Shown here piece after piece: positions 9,099 through 17,999 of a stretch of 34,820 bases of DNA. Origin of the DNA: Desulfotignum sp. GTDB lineage: Bacteria; Desulfobacterota; Desulfobacteria; Desulfobacterales; Desulfobacteraceae. The position numbers and the translations under genes are program-made. The number at the start of each line of letters is the position of its first letter. Within the stretch, counting starts at the first letter, position 1. Below the pieces are notes generated by a model that did not search any database, was not told the DNA's origin, and saw only the letters and a list, made by a program, of their open reading frames with translations. The DNA lies in the NCBI GenBank assembly GCA_011390615.1, contig JAABSB010000016.1, positions 1-34,820 of the forward strand. Direction: 5' to 3'.

Positions 9099-9749
9099 TT
9101 ACAGATATGTGCGCATCTTATCCACTACTTGCCGGGGCGTCAGAAAAGAAGCGTCGATATGAATGGCATCAGGTGCCGGTTTCAAGGGTGCCTGGGCCCT
9201 TTGTGTATCATCTGTGTCGCGTTTTGCCATTTCTGCCATGACACGGGAAAAATCTTTGTTTTCATCCTGCGTCTCATCATACCGCCGCCTGGCCCGTACG
9301 GACAGATCGGCAAAGAGAAAAAATTTGACAGCGGCATCTGGAAAAACCACGGTGCCCATATCCCTGCCTTCGAATACAGCATCCTGCTGCCCGGCTATGC
9401 CGCGTTGCAGCGCCAGCAAGGCTGACCGGACATCAGGCTTTGCAGAAGCGGCAGATGCCAGCATGGTGATCCGGGATGTCCGGATTTGGTCGGTGATATC
9501 TTTTCCAGAAGAAAAGAGCCGGAGCCCCTCCTTTTCTAAATGAAATTGCAGGTCAAGGGTGGACAAAAATCGTTTCAATACAGCATCGTTTTCCCAGGCA
9601 ATATCCTGCTGCATAATTTCATATGCAACCCCCCGGTAAAGGGCCCCGGTATCAACCCGGATACACCCCAGGTCTTGTGCAAGCAGCGTGCTGACCGTTG
9701 TTTTTCCGGCCCCTGCCGGACCGTCAATGGTGATGATGCGATGGGGCAT
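9099..9749 (-). CDS. cmk: cytidylate kinase
   Basis: It phosphorylates CMP and dCMP with ATP. The 216-residue protein shows the P-loop GPAGAGKTT at residues 10-18, the CMP-site segment DTGALYRG, the EGRDMGTVVFPDA motif, and the lid region RARRRYDE, all diagnostic of Cmk. The ATG at 9749 has GAGGAT upstream at a rather long spacing. It stands between hisC and rpsA; the cmk-rpsA pair is widely conserved in proteobacteria. A gap of 106 nt separates it from hisC, so it may be reached by read-through from the hisC promoter. Confidence 0.95.
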   Translation of the reverse strand: MPHRIITIDGPAGAGKTTVSTLLAQDLGCIRVDTGALYRGVAYEIMQQDIAWENDAVLKRFLSTLDLQFHLEKEGLRLFSSGKDITDQIRTSRITMLASAASAKPDVRSALLALQRGIAGQQDAVFEGRDMGTVVFPDAAVKFFLFADLSVRARRRYDETQDENKDFSRVMAEMAKRDTDDTQRAQAPLKPAPDAIHIDASFLTPRQVVDKMRTYL

Positions 9750-9855
9750 CTTGGTTTATCCTCGTTTATATGAAAAAATTAGGTACGCTTCTGAACGCTT
9801 TCATTTTTTTTTGTACCTGTGCAGACCATGGGCCTTGGATTTCAAAAAAAAGGGG

Positions 9856-10953
9856 TCAGATATCAGATTTCAGAACGTTTTTCAATGCCGTGACAAATGC
9901 ATGATTTTCTTCACATGTACCTGTATTGACCCGCAGAAAAGTATCAAACCCGTATGATTTCATGGAACGGACAATTACCCCCTGCCTGAGCAGTTTTTCA
10001 AACATCTCTGTGGCATCGGTTTTGACATCCACCATCAGAAAATTGGCCTGGGTGGCCAATGGGGCCAATCCCATGGCGGAGAGTTCAGCTGTCAGAAAAT
10101 CAATGCCCTGGTGAATGACGTCAACGGTGTGCTTTAAAAAGATCTGGTCTGCCAGGGCAGCCTGTGCAGCTGCCTGTGCCAGCCCGTTTACATTGAAGGG
10201 CTGGCGGATCCGGTTGAGAATCAGGGCCGCCTCCTTGTCCATGATGCCGTACCCGATTCTGAATCCGGCCAGGCCATAGGCTTTGGAAAAAGTTCTCAAG
10301 GTCACAATCCGCGGATCCTGTAATGGGTTTTCCAGGGAATTGAACACCTGCGGATCCCTGACAAACTCCATATATGCCTCATCCACCACAATGAGCACAT
10401 CAGAAGGAACCCTTGCGGCAAATTCCTGAAAAGCATCCCTGGTAATAATACTGCCTGTGGGGTTGAAAGGATTGGTGACAAACACCATCCGGGTGTGGGA
10501 CGAGATGTTTTCAACCAGTGCATCCATATTGGTATCAAATCCGGACAAAGGCACCATCACCGGCACCCCTTTTGCCGTTCTTACACTGATTTCATACATA
10601 AGAAAAGATGGCAGCGGCATCAATGCCTGGTCCCCGGGATCTAAAAAAGCATGGGCCAGAAGGGCGATAAGGTCATCAGATCCATTTCCCAGCACGATAT
10701 TTTCCGGTTTCACCCGGTATTTTTCTGCCAGAGCACAGCACAGATCATGGGCAACCGGTTCCGGATACCGGTGCATGCCGGACAGACTGTCCTGCACAGC
10801 TGCGGCCACCTTTGGGGAAAACCCCAGCGGGTTTTCATTGGATGCCAGTTTCACAACCGACTGGATCTGGTATTCCCGGACAAATTCTGATAATGGTTTG
10901 CCGGCTTCATAGGGCTTGATACCGGCGATGGACCTGCTTGTCCTGAACTTCAT
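9856..10953 (-). CDS. hisC: histidinol-phosphate aminotransferase
   Basis: This PLP enzyme of histidine synthesis converts imidazole-acetol phosphate and Glu to histidinol phosphate. The 365-residue protein has the fold-type I features: LASNENPLGFSP at the N-terminus, the NGSDDLIALL helix, FVTNPFNPTGS, VVDEAYMEF, and TLRTFSKAYGLAGFRIGYG with the PLP lysine at 224. The C-terminal arginine region (MKSYGFDTFLRVNTGT) fits the substrate phosphate site. The ATG at 10953 has AAGGAG upstream. Stand-alone HisC sequences overlap with aromatic aminotransferases, and no other his gene is nearby, so side activities are possible. It leads the hisC-cmk-rpsA group. Confidence 0.92.
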   Translation of the reverse strand: MKFRTSRSIAGIKPYEAGKPLSEFVREYQIQSVVKLASNENPLGFSPKVAAAVQDSLSGMHRYPEPVAHDLCCALAEKYRVKPENIVLGNGSDDLIALLAHAFLDPGDQALMPLPSFLMYEISVRTAKGVPVMVPLSGFDTNMDALVENISSHTRMVFVTNPFNPTGSIITRDAFQEFAARVPSDVLIVVDEAYMEFVRDPQVFNSLENPLQDPRIVTLRTFSKAYGLAGFRIGYGIMDKEAALILNRIRQPFNVNGLAQAAAQAALADQIFLKHTVDVIHQGIDFLTAELSAMGLAPLATQANFLMVDVKTDATEMFEKLLRQGVIVRSMKSYGFDTFLRVNTGTCEENHAFVTALKNVLKSDI

Positions 10954-10983
10954 CTATAAAGGGCTCCTTGTGATAAAACCATT

Positions 10984-11012
10984 TATTTAGTTAGGATTTG
11001 AATTTTTGTCAA
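10984..11012 (-). promoter_or_regulatory. probable promoter of hisC
   Basis: On the minus strand a perfect TTGACA (plus 11007-11012) is followed 17 nt later by TAAATA (plus 10984-10989). The leader to the hisC ATG would be about 25 nt. The -10 match is weak, hence the moderate confidence. Confidence 0.5.
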
Positions 11013-11016
11013 CACC

Positions 11017-11037
11017 TGTGGTAAAAATCATACCACA
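11017..11037. promoter_or_regulatory. perfect 7-bp inverted repeat between hisC and the NamZ-like gene
   Basis: TGTGGTA and TACCACA flank a 7-nt AT-rich centre. The repeat lies just upstream of the hisC -35 box and 31 nt before the NamZ-like ATG, in the divergent intergenic region. Its size and position suit an operator. No regulator gene is adjacent. Confidence 0.4.
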
Positions 11038-11068
11038 ACACACCGGCAATTTTTATGGAGACAACAGA

Positions 11069-12244
11069 ATGCCCCCCTGCGTAACCCTTGGACTTGAAAA
11101 TCTGAAATACCGGCCCCCGGCAGCCTTTGAGGGATCACGGCTGGGACTGCTTGCCAATCCCGCATCCGTTGATTCACAGTTTTCCCATGCCCTTGGGGTT
11201 ATACAGGCCCTGTTTCCGGGACAGCTTGCCGCAATTTTTTCTCCCCAGCACGGATTTTATGCGGAAAAACAGGACAATATGATCGAATCTGACCATGGGG
11301 TGGAACCTGATCTGAACATTCCCATCTACAGTCTCTACAGCAGCACGCGGGTGCCTGAAACCCGGATGCTGGCAGACATCGACACCCTTGTGGTTGATAT
11401 CCAGGATGTCGGTACCCGTGTGTACACCTTTATATATACCATCTCCTTGTGCATGGAAGCAGCCGCAAAGATGAACAAAAAAGTGGTTGTCCTTGACCGG
11501 CCCAATCCCATAGGCGGCTTTCAGGTGGAGGGCAATGTGCTGCACCCTTCGGCAGCGTCATTTGTGGGGCGGTTTCCCATACCCATGCGCCACGGCATGA
11601 CCGTGGGAGAAATCTGCCGCTTCTTCAACCATGAATTCCAACTGGGGTGTGATCTGACCGTTGTTCCCATGACCGGGTGGAAACGCAGCATGTACTGGCA
11701 GGACACCGGTCTGGCCTGGATCCCGCCTTCGCCCAATCTGCCCACACCTTTATCCTGCATGGTCTATCCGGGCCAGGTAATTTTTGAAGGCACCAATATC
11801 AGTGAGGGCCGGGGGACCACCCTGCCCTTTGAACTGTTCGGTGCCCCGTTTCTGGACACATCCCAAATAGGACCTATCCTGAACCGGATGGTTTCCGGGG
11901 CCTGGTTCAGGCCGGTGTGGTTCCAGCCCACATCCGGTAAATGGCAGGACCAGGTATGTAAAGGATTCCATATCCATGTAACAGACAAAAATGTTTTCAG
12001 CCCCTATGCCGCATCCCTGCTGGCATTGCAGCTGATCATCAGATTTCATCCAGATGCGTTTGCCTATAAGCTCCCGCCCTATGAATATGAATATGAGCGG
12101 CTGCCCATGGATCTGATAATAGGAGACACACATATCCGGGAACGTATCACTGCACTGGAGGATCTGAAGTATCTGGAAGATTTCTGGCAAAATGACCTGT
12201 CGGCCTTTACAGCCAGAGCCAGCAGGTATTATCTTTATGACTGA
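11069..12244 (+). CDS. DUF1343 / NamZ-like exo-N-acetylmuramidase homologue, apparently cytoplasmic
   Basis: The DUF1343 family includes Bacillus NamZ, a secreted exo-muramidase that removes MurNAc from non-reducing ends of peptidoglycan fragments. Family motifs seen: RLGLLANPASVD, FSPQHGFYAEKQDNM, VDIQDVGTRVYTFIYT, LDRPNPIGG plus VEG, and FEGTNISEGRGTTLPFELFGAP. The ATG at 11069 (GGAG 8 nt upstream) gives 391 residues with no signal peptide or membrane helix; extending to 11006 adds none either. The family's common PEHG motif reads PQHG here, which may alter catalysis. The MurU-AmgK-like fusion encoded 3.2 kb downstream could use free MurNAc, so a salvage role is likely. The exact substrate is inference. 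Confidence 0.85.
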   Translation: MPPCVTLGLENLKYRPPAAFEGSRLGLLANPASVDSQFSHALGVIQALFPGQLAAIFSPQHGFYAEKQDNMIESDHGVEPDLNIPIYSLYSSTRVPETRMLADIDTLVVDIQDVGTRVYTFIYTISLCMEAAAKMNKKVVVLDRPNPIGGFQVEGNVLHPSAASFVGRFPIPMRHGMTVGEICRFFNHEFQLGCDLTVVPMTGWKRSMYWQDTGLAWIPPSPNLPTPLSCMVYPGQVIFEGTNISEGRGTTLPFELFGAPFLDTSQIGPILNRMVSGAWFRPVWFQPTSGKWQDQVCKGFHIHVTDKNVFSPYAASLLALQLIIRFHPDAFAYKLPPYEYEYERLPMDLIIGDTHIRERITALEDLKYLEDFWQNDLSAFTARASRYYLYD

Positions 12245-12266
12245 CGCCGGTGCCGTTTTCAGCCAT

Positions 12267-12298
12267 AAAAAAAGGGCCGGTTTGCAACTGGCCCTTTT
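12267..12298. terminator. bidirectional terminator between convergent genes
   Basis: AAAAGGGCC at 12270-12278 pairs with GGCCCTTTT at 12290-12298 around a short loop, extended by two more pairs. T runs occur on both strands, with seven T reading leftward. It would end both the NamZ-like gene and the opposing small membrane-protein gene. Confidence 0.8.
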
Positions 12299-12321
12299 CG
12301 TAAGCAATATGACAAAAGCGG

Positions 12322-12582
12322 TTATTTGCTTTTTTTCAGGTCATTGAGCTCTTTTTCAAGTTCAGCAATCCGTGACTGGTCATCAGCCGGGGCGTCTTTG
12401 CCCTCTTTGTTTTTCCAGGAATCCTTGAGTTCATCAAAGCCCAGATACAGAGCCAGCCCGCCGCCCAGCAAAAGCACAGGCGGAATACATCCAGCCAGAA
12501 GATCCAGAAATTCTCCAAACCAGACTGCCAGTCCCACAACACCGAGAAGAACAGCAATCGCACCACCAATTAAAGTTTTCAT
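12322..12582 (-). CDS. small two-helix membrane protein with charged coiled-coil tail
   Basis: I do not recognise a named family. The 86-residue product has two hydrophobic glycine-rich helices (about residues 4-22 and 30-48). A short linker follows, then a charged segment ending in RIAELEKELNDLKKSK, which fits a short coiled coil. The start is well supported: AAGGAGG stands 8 nt before the ATG. It is a single-gene unit, divergent from plsB and closed by the bidirectional terminator. Such a protein could self-assemble through its tail or recruit a partner to the membrane, but no function can be read from the sequence. Confidence 0.75.
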   Translation of the reverse strand: MKTLIGGAIAVLLGVVGLAVWFGEFLDLLAGCIPPVLLLGGGLALYLGFDELKDSWKNKEGKDAPADDQSRIAELEKELNDLKKSK

Positions 12583-12820
12583 AAAGACATCCTCCTTAAA
12601 TTTTTATTCAACACCCAAATCATCAAAACAATGAAACATCAACCTGCGTTTGTCAATGGAGAGTGAAAAATAACACAGCCCAAACGATTAATCAAGGCTA
12701 TTTTGGAAGGGTTTCACCCCGGGAGCAGCCAATTATAATATTGCCTTTAAACCCCAGTTTTGATAATACCTAGGGATCAAAACAGCATGACAGCAAGGCC
12801 AACTATTAAAGGGAAATTTC
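12583..12820. other. divergent intergenic region before plsB
   Basis: I see no gene here. A TATAAT box at 12734-12739 and a TTGCCT to TAATAC pair (17-nt spacing, about 12741-12769) face plsB, but their partner boxes are poor. The region should hold promoters for plsB and for the small leftward gene. None is convincing enough to call. Confidence 0.4.
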
Positions 12821-15466
12821 ATGAATCTGTTTGCGCTGCTCAAAACCCTTATTCCCAGAACCCGGGCAAGGATTCGTACCAGCATTGATTATCTGCTCGG
12901 GGACACCCAGGACTATTTCACCAATCTTTACCCGGGCAACCATAGCTATATCGCAAAAAAAATCCTTAACCGCCTTATTCGGAAACTTACCCTGGATGAC
13001 CATAGTATAGAAAAAATTCAATATCTGGACCCGGAAAATCATATAGTATTTGCCAGTAAAAACAAACGGCTGTTTGATTTTTTATATTTTCATACCCGGC
13101 TCAAGCAGCTGGATCTTCCTTATCCGGAACTGGGATTTGACCTGCGGTTCTTTTTTCTTTTGCCCGTCAAACGCCTGCTCAGGATATGGCTGTCCCATCT
13201 GGATTATTTTTTTCATCATTTTTCCTTCAAGGATTTTTATGGTTCCGGTTATGCGGAAAATGAACTGTTATCAGGAAAATCCGGATTTGTCTGTCTGATT
13301 GAGGAAGATGACTTTTACAACCGGTTCATCAAGGCATCACCTGATCCTTTGTACCATTTGATTGCATTTCAAAAACGCACGGAAAAACCGGTTGTCATTG
13401 TACCTGAAGACATCATTTATGTCACCAGACCCATGCACAAGAACCCGGGTCTGGGGGAGATTCTCTTTGGCACCCATGAAAAACCCGGATTAATAAAGCG
13501 GGTAAACATACTGTTGCGCCACCCGGAAAAAATCCGGGTGGAAATTGCACGGCCTGTCAATCTCAAAGAATTTCTTTTACGGCCTGATATCAGCTGCCTT
13601 GATTCGGAATTTCAAACCCATCGCCTGAGAAGCCATCTGGTGGACATCTTGAACCGGCAGCGCAAAAGCGTTACCGGCCCTGTACTCAAATCCCGACAGG
13701 AGATCACCGAAGATATTCTGACCCGAAAATCCTTACGGGAGTATCTGGCTGATTATGCGGCAAGAAACAATCTTTCCCTGAAAAAAACCAACAAAAAAGC
13801 AGCTGCCTATATCAATGAAATTGCGGCCAATTATAATCTGCGGGTTATCAACTTCGGCAACTGGATGCTGACCTGGATATTTAAAAATATTTTTGAAGGA
13901 CTGATGGTCAACCAGAAGGAGATCAACCGGATGCGGGAAAAATATACCGAAGCCCCCCTGATTCTGGTGCCCTGTCACAAAAGCCATCTGGATTATCTGC
14001 TGCTTCCCTATGTCATGTTCAGAAACAACATGCCCTGCCCCCATATTGCAGCTGGAAAAAACCTCTCCTTCTGGCCTTTGGGACCCCTTTTCAGGGGGGG
14101 CGGCGCATTTTTTCTGCGCCGGACCTTCAAAGGTGCGGAATTATATGCCAAAATTTTTGCAGCCTATCTGGAAAAACTGCTCTATGAAGGATTTAATATC
14201 AAAATTTTCATCGAAGGCGGCAGAAGCCGGACAGGCAAACTGCTGACCCCCCGTCCAGGGGGCATGGCCATGATCATCAATGCCTATCTCAGCGGCGCAT
14301 GTGACAACCTGTATTTTGTTCCCATATTTGTGGGCTATGACCGGGTTCTGGAGGAAGATGCCTACCTCAAAGAGATTGAAGGGGGATATAAAAGCCCTGA
14401 AACCCTCAAGGGCCTGATCTCCACCCGGAAATTTTTAAAAAAAAAATACGGCAAAGTATATATCCGGTTTGATGAACCCATTTCCATCAAAGATTATATT
14501 CAGAAAAAAAATATCGACCTGTCCAGGGCCACGGCCGAAGAATACATGGATTTTGTCAAAAGTTTCAGCTACAAGCTTATGGCAGCCATCAACAAAAAAG
14601 CTGTGGCCACACCCCACGGCATCATTGCCAGTGCCATTCTCAACAGCCCCAATAACAATTTTGCCAAAGGCCAGATGATAGAGCAGGTCAATACCTATCT
14701 GAACATACTGATGGCCCATGATGCGGAACTGTCAGAGACCCTGCTGCTGGATCTGGATAATACCTTTAATACGGTTATCTTCAACTTTTTGTCCAGAAAC
14801 TTCATTGAACTGGCAGATGAAGACGAGGAAGAGATAACGGATGAAACCTATTTTATTGTCAAGCACAACAAGCGTGCCATCCTGGATTACTATAAAAACT
14901 CGGTGATCTCCTTTTTTGTGCCTTCTGCATATACTGCGGTTGCCATTCTGGAGGTGGACCGGTTCAAGTTTGCCCTGTTTGACCTGGTCCAGCGGTACCG
15001 GTTTTTGCAGAAAATGTTCGGGGATGAATTTTTCTGTGACCAGGAGATCACCTGTGAAGAACACATTTCCAGATGTATCAGAGGATTCATCGATGAAGGA
15101 ATACTGGTACCGGACATTGAGCGGCAGGACATGCTCAACCTGACTTCCCTGGGATTGCGCAAGCTCAAATGGTTTGCCGCTTTCATGCTGCCTTTTTTTG
15201 AATCCTATGAAACCGCACTCCAGTATTTTGAAAGGGAAAAGAAAACCGTTTCCAGTGAAAAGGAACGGGCCAAAAAAATGCATGCTTACGGCATGCGCTT
15301 ATACAAGCGCAAACAGGTGCGCCTCAAAGAATCTTTGTCTTTGATAAACTTTCGGAATGCTGCCAGATTTTTTTCCAAAAACGGTATCAACGGATTTGAG
15401 GACCAGATCCAGATCGATTATTATAAACAGATTCTCAACCGCCTGACCCGGCTCATAATTTCCTGA
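12821..15466 (+). CDS. plsB: glycerol-3-phosphate 1-O-acyltransferase
   Basis: PlsB acylates sn-glycerol-3-phosphate at position 1, the first step of phospholipid synthesis, at the inner membrane. The 881-residue product (E. coli 807) shows all four acyltransferase blocks. Block I is HKSHLDY with His386 and Asp391, block II GGAFFLRRTF, block III FIEGGRSRTGK, and block IV VPIFVGYDRVLEEDAY. The long flanking N- and C-terminal regions are typical of PlsB and not of PlsC. The start ATG has AAAGGGAAA upstream. It leads a tightly packed plus-strand run of six genes; the next gene begins 7 nt after its stop. Confidence 0.93.
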   Translation: MNLFALLKTLIPRTRARIRTSIDYLLGDTQDYFTNLYPGNHSYIAKKILNRLIRKLTLDDHSIEKIQYLDPENHIVFASKNKRLFDFLYFHTRLKQLDLPYPELGFDLRFFFLLPVKRLLRIWLSHLDYFFHHFSFKDFYGSGYAENELLSGKSGFVCLIEEDDFYNRFIKASPDPLYHLIAFQKRTEKPVVIVPEDIIYVTRPMHKNPGLGEILFGTHEKPGLIKRVNILLRHPEKIRVEIARPVNLKEFLLRPDISCLDSEFQTHRLRSHLVDILNRQRKSVTGPVLKSRQEITEDILTRKSLREYLADYAARNNLSLKKTNKKAAAYINEIAANYNLRVINFGNWMLTWIFKNIFEGLMVNQKEINRMREKYTEAPLILVPCHKSHLDYLLLPYVMFRNNMPCPHIAAGKNLSFWPLGPLFRGGGAFFLRRTFKGAELYAKIFAAYLEKLLYEGFNIKIFIEGGRSRTGKLLTPRPGGMAMIINAYLSGACDNLYFVPIFVGYDRVLEEDAYLKEIEGGYKSPETLKGLISTRKFLKKKYGKVYIRFDEPISIKDYIQKKNIDLSRATAEEYMDFVKSFSYKLMAAINKKAVATPHGIIASAILNSPNNNFAKGQMIEQVNTYLNILMAHDAELSETLLLDLDNTFNTVIFNFLSRNFIELADEDEEEITDETYFIVKHNKRAILDYYKNSVISFFVPSAYTAVAILEVDRFKFALFDLVQRYRFLQKMFGDEFFCDQEITCEEHISRCIRGFIDEGILVPDIERQDMLNLTSLGLRKLKWFAAFMLPFFESYETALQYFEREKKTVSSEKERAKKMHAYGMRLYKRKQVRLKESLSLINFRNAARFFSKNGINGFEDQIQIDYYKQILNRLTRLIIS

Positions 15467-15473
15467 AAATCCC

Positions 15474-17147
15474 ATGAAAGCACTGATACTGGCTGCAGGA
15501 TTCGGCACACGGCTCCTGCCCTATACAAACACTGTTCCCAAACCCCTTTTCACCCTGGGATCCACACCTGTACTGGCACATACCATAGATCTGCTAATCC
15601 GGTCCGGGTGCCGGCAGATCATCATCAATACCCATTACCTGCCTGATCTGATCACAGATTTTATAGAAAACAGCAAAAAAACATTTGAAGCACAGATCCA
15701 CTGTATTCATGAACCGGAAATCCTGGACACCGGCGGTGCCATCGCCAATGTAAAAGGGTTCATGGCAGACCAGAATTTTTTTGTCATCAATGCAGATGTG
15801 GCAACCAATATTGACCTGGCAGATCTCTTTGACTTTCATATAACCCGAAAAGCCCTTGCCACACTTGCTCTCCATGACAGAAAAGCGTTCAACAAGGTTG
15901 CAGTGGATACTGGCGGCTGGATCACCGGGTTCAACTGTCCAGGCAAAGGACTTGCCTTCACCGGTATCCAGGTGCTGTCTCCGCAGATCTATGATTTTAT
16001 GCCTGACCGCAAGGTTTTTTCCAGTATTGACCTGTTTACAGAACTGTGCAAAAAAAAACAGGTGGCAGCCTATAAGGCTGACGGTATTTTCTGGGAAGAT
16101 ATGGGCACACAGGCTGCCTATTCACGGACTGCCAGACAGTGGATGGGTGCAGCTGCCCTTGAAACAGATATTATAAATATCAGTATCCAGGATCTGGCTG
16201 GTGACGGATCTGACAGAACCTGGTTCCGTGCTGTGCCCCAAACGCCCTCAAAAAACAAACCTGGATCGGTTGTCATCTGTGACCATGGGATCTGCCTGCC
16301 TGGCACTGACACAAGGGCACAACTGGATGCGTTTGTCCATATCGGCACCCATTTGTTCAAGCAGAAAGTGCCGGTGCCTGCCATACTGGCCCATGATGCT
16401 TTTGCCGGCCTGGTGGTTCTGGAGGACCTTGGCAATACCCATCTGGCAGACCTGGTGCAACAGGCCAAAGACAGATCCGCAATCAAACAGATCTACCAGC
16501 AGGTCATTGACCTGCTGGTTCTTTTTTCCAAAAAAGGGGCATACAGGTTTGATTCCGCCTGGACCTGCCAGACACCGACCTATTCCAGGTCCCTTATCCT
16601 GGAAAAAGAGTGCCGGTATTTCATGGATGCTTTTGTGAACGGGTATCTGGGAAAACATCTGTCTTTTGATGATGTTTCAGAAGCATTCAGTTTTGTGGCA
16701 CAAAAAGCTTTGGAGGGAAGTCTTCAAGGGCTTATGCACCGGGACTGTCAGTCCAGAAACATCATGGTGAAAAATGAGGGCTTTTATTTTATTGATTTTC
16801 AATCTGCCAGAACAGGGCCGTTTCAGTATGATCTGGCTTCCCTTTTGATTGATCCCTATGTTACACTTCCCGGACAGTTACAAAAGGATCTTGTATCCTA
16901 TGCCATGGACCGGCTGGGCCTTGGATCCAAAACCGAAAGACATGAATTCACACAATGTTTTCAATTCTGCTGCCTGACCCGGAACCTGCAGATGCTCGGT
17001 GCATTTGCCCATTTGAGCCGGGTGAAGAAAAAAACTGAATTTGAAGCACATATCCCTGCGGCAGCGGCCTCCTTGAAACAGCTGATACAAAACATGGAAC
17101 CATACCCTGTGATGACCGGTCTCAAAGAACTTATAATGCGGTTGTAA
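15474..17147 (+). CDS. bifunctional sugar-1-phosphate nucleotidyltransferase / sugar kinase, MurU-AmgK-like fusion
   Basis: This 557-residue protein joins two enzymes that are separate in Pseudomonas. Residues 1 to about 230 form a nucleotidyltransferase: LILAAGFGTRLLPYT, PKPL, EILDTGGAI, FFVINADV and GIFWEDMGT, as in MurU (MurNAc-1-phosphate uridylyltransferase). From about 240 to the end is an APH-type kinase. It opens with GDGSDRTWFR and has MHRDCQSRN, giving Asp424 and Asn429, then FIDFQSARTGPFQYDLASLL with Asp441, as in AmgK (anomeric MurNAc/GlcNAc kinase). Together they would turn MurNAc into UDP-MurNAc, bypassing de novo MurA/MurB and giving intrinsic fosfomycin tolerance, as known in P. 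putida. Other hexoses remain possible substrates. The gene starts 7 nt after plsB without a clear ribosome binding site. Confidence 0.85.
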   Translation: MKALILAAGFGTRLLPYTNTVPKPLFTLGSTPVLAHTIDLLIRSGCRQIIINTHYLPDLITDFIENSKKTFEAQIHCIHEPEILDTGGAIANVKGFMADQNFFVINADVATNIDLADLFDFHITRKALATLALHDRKAFNKVAVDTGGWITGFNCPGKGLAFTGIQVLSPQIYDFMPDRKVFSSIDLFTELCKKKQVAAYKADGIFWEDMGTQAAYSRTARQWMGAAALETDIINISIQDLAGDGSDRTWFRAVPQTPSKNKPGSVVICDHGICLPGTDTRAQLDAFVHIGTHLFKQKVPVPAILAHDAFAGLVVLEDLGNTHLADLVQQAKDRSAIKQIYQQVIDLLVLFSKKGAYRFDSAWTCQTPTYSRSLILEKECRYFMDAFVNGYLGKHLSFDDVSEAFSFVAQKALEGSLQGLMHRDCQSRNIMVKNEGFYFIDFQSARTGPFQYDLASLLIDPYVTLPGQLQKDLVSYAMDRLGLGSKTERHEFTQCFQFCCLTRNLQMLGAFAHLSRVKKKTEFEAHIPAAAASLKQLIQNMEPYPVMTGLKELIMRL

Positions 17148-17157
17148 GGAAAAACCC

Positions 17158-17991
17158 ATGGAAAAAACCCATATCATGGTCAATGGACTGCCCGGCAATG
17201 TTGCTGCAACCATGGCCCGGGCTGCCGTCACAGACCAGCGGTTTACACTGATCCCCTATTCGTTGACAGGACCTGATATTATCGAAAATTTTATTCAGAT
17301 TGGGGATATGCGCATCTGCCTGGTAAAACCGGACACCCGGGATGTAACAATATCAGATATCTGCAAACAGTTTCCTGCATTTATCGCCATTGATTATACC
17401 CATCCCAGTGCTGTTAACACCAATGCCAAACTCTATACACGCCATAACATACCCTTTGTCATGGGCACCACAGGCGGAGACAGAAAGCGTTTGGAAGCCA
17501 CAGTATCCCGGTCCAGGACCCCGGCTGTTATCGCCCCGAACATGGCCAAACAGATAGTGGGGTTCCAGGCTATGATGGCCTTTGCCGCGGAACAATTCCC
17601 CGGTCTTTTTGCAGGATACCGCCTTGAAATAAAGGAAAGCCACCAGCAGACAAAAGCGGACACTTCCGGTACTGCAAAGGCGATGGTACACTATTTCAAC
17701 CAGCTGGGAGTGGATTTTGATCCACAGGAGATTCAGCAGATACGCGATCCCCGGGTGCAAAAAAATCAGTGGCAGATTCCGGAACAATACCTGTCCGGCC
17801 ACGGCTGGCATACCTATACCCTTACAGCGCCGGATGGATCTGCCCGGTTTGTATTCACCCACAATGTCAACGGCAGAAACATCTATGTGGCAGGCACCTT
17901 TGATGCGGTATTGTTTTTAAGAAACCAGGTTGCAGACACCAAAAGATCCCGTCAGGTGTTCACCATGATTGACGTTTTAAAACAGGCCTGA
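17158..17991 (+). CDS. dapB: 4-hydroxy-tetrahydrodipicolinate reductase, plant-type
   Basis: It reduces the dihydrodipicolinate precursor in the lysine/meso-diaminopimelate pathway. The 277-residue protein starts with a variant nucleotide-binding loop (VNGLPGNVAA). It shows DYTHPSAV, VMGTTGGD, APNMAKQIVGFQ and the catalytic stretch ESHQQTKADTSGTAKA, which resembles plant and some bacterial enzymes more than E. coli DapB (there ExHHxxKxDxPSGTA). The ATG at 17158 has AAGGA upstream, 10 nt after the preceding stop. Meso-DAP made here feeds peptidoglycan synthesis, which fits the neighbouring muramyl-sugar gene. Confidence 0.92.
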   Translation: MEKTHIMVNGLPGNVAATMARAAVTDQRFTLIPYSLTGPDIIENFIQIGDMRICLVKPDTRDVTISDICKQFPAFIAIDYTHPSAVNTNAKLYTRHNIPFVMGTTGGDRKRLEATVSRSRTPAVIAPNMAKQIVGFQAMMAFAAEQFPGLFAGYRLEIKESHQQTKADTSGTAKAMVHYFNQLGVDFDPQEIQQIRDPRVQKNQWQIPEQYLSGHGWHTYTLTAPDGSARFVFTHNVNGRNIYVAGTFDAVLFLRNQVADTKRSRQVFTMIDVLKQA

Positions 17992-17999
17992 TATTTTCC

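Noticed and set aside
9783-9822. AGGTAC/GTACCT pairing with a T run after hisC, considered as a terminator
   Set aside because: Only 6 bp with a 26-nt loop; too weak to claim, and cmk likely depends on transcription through it.
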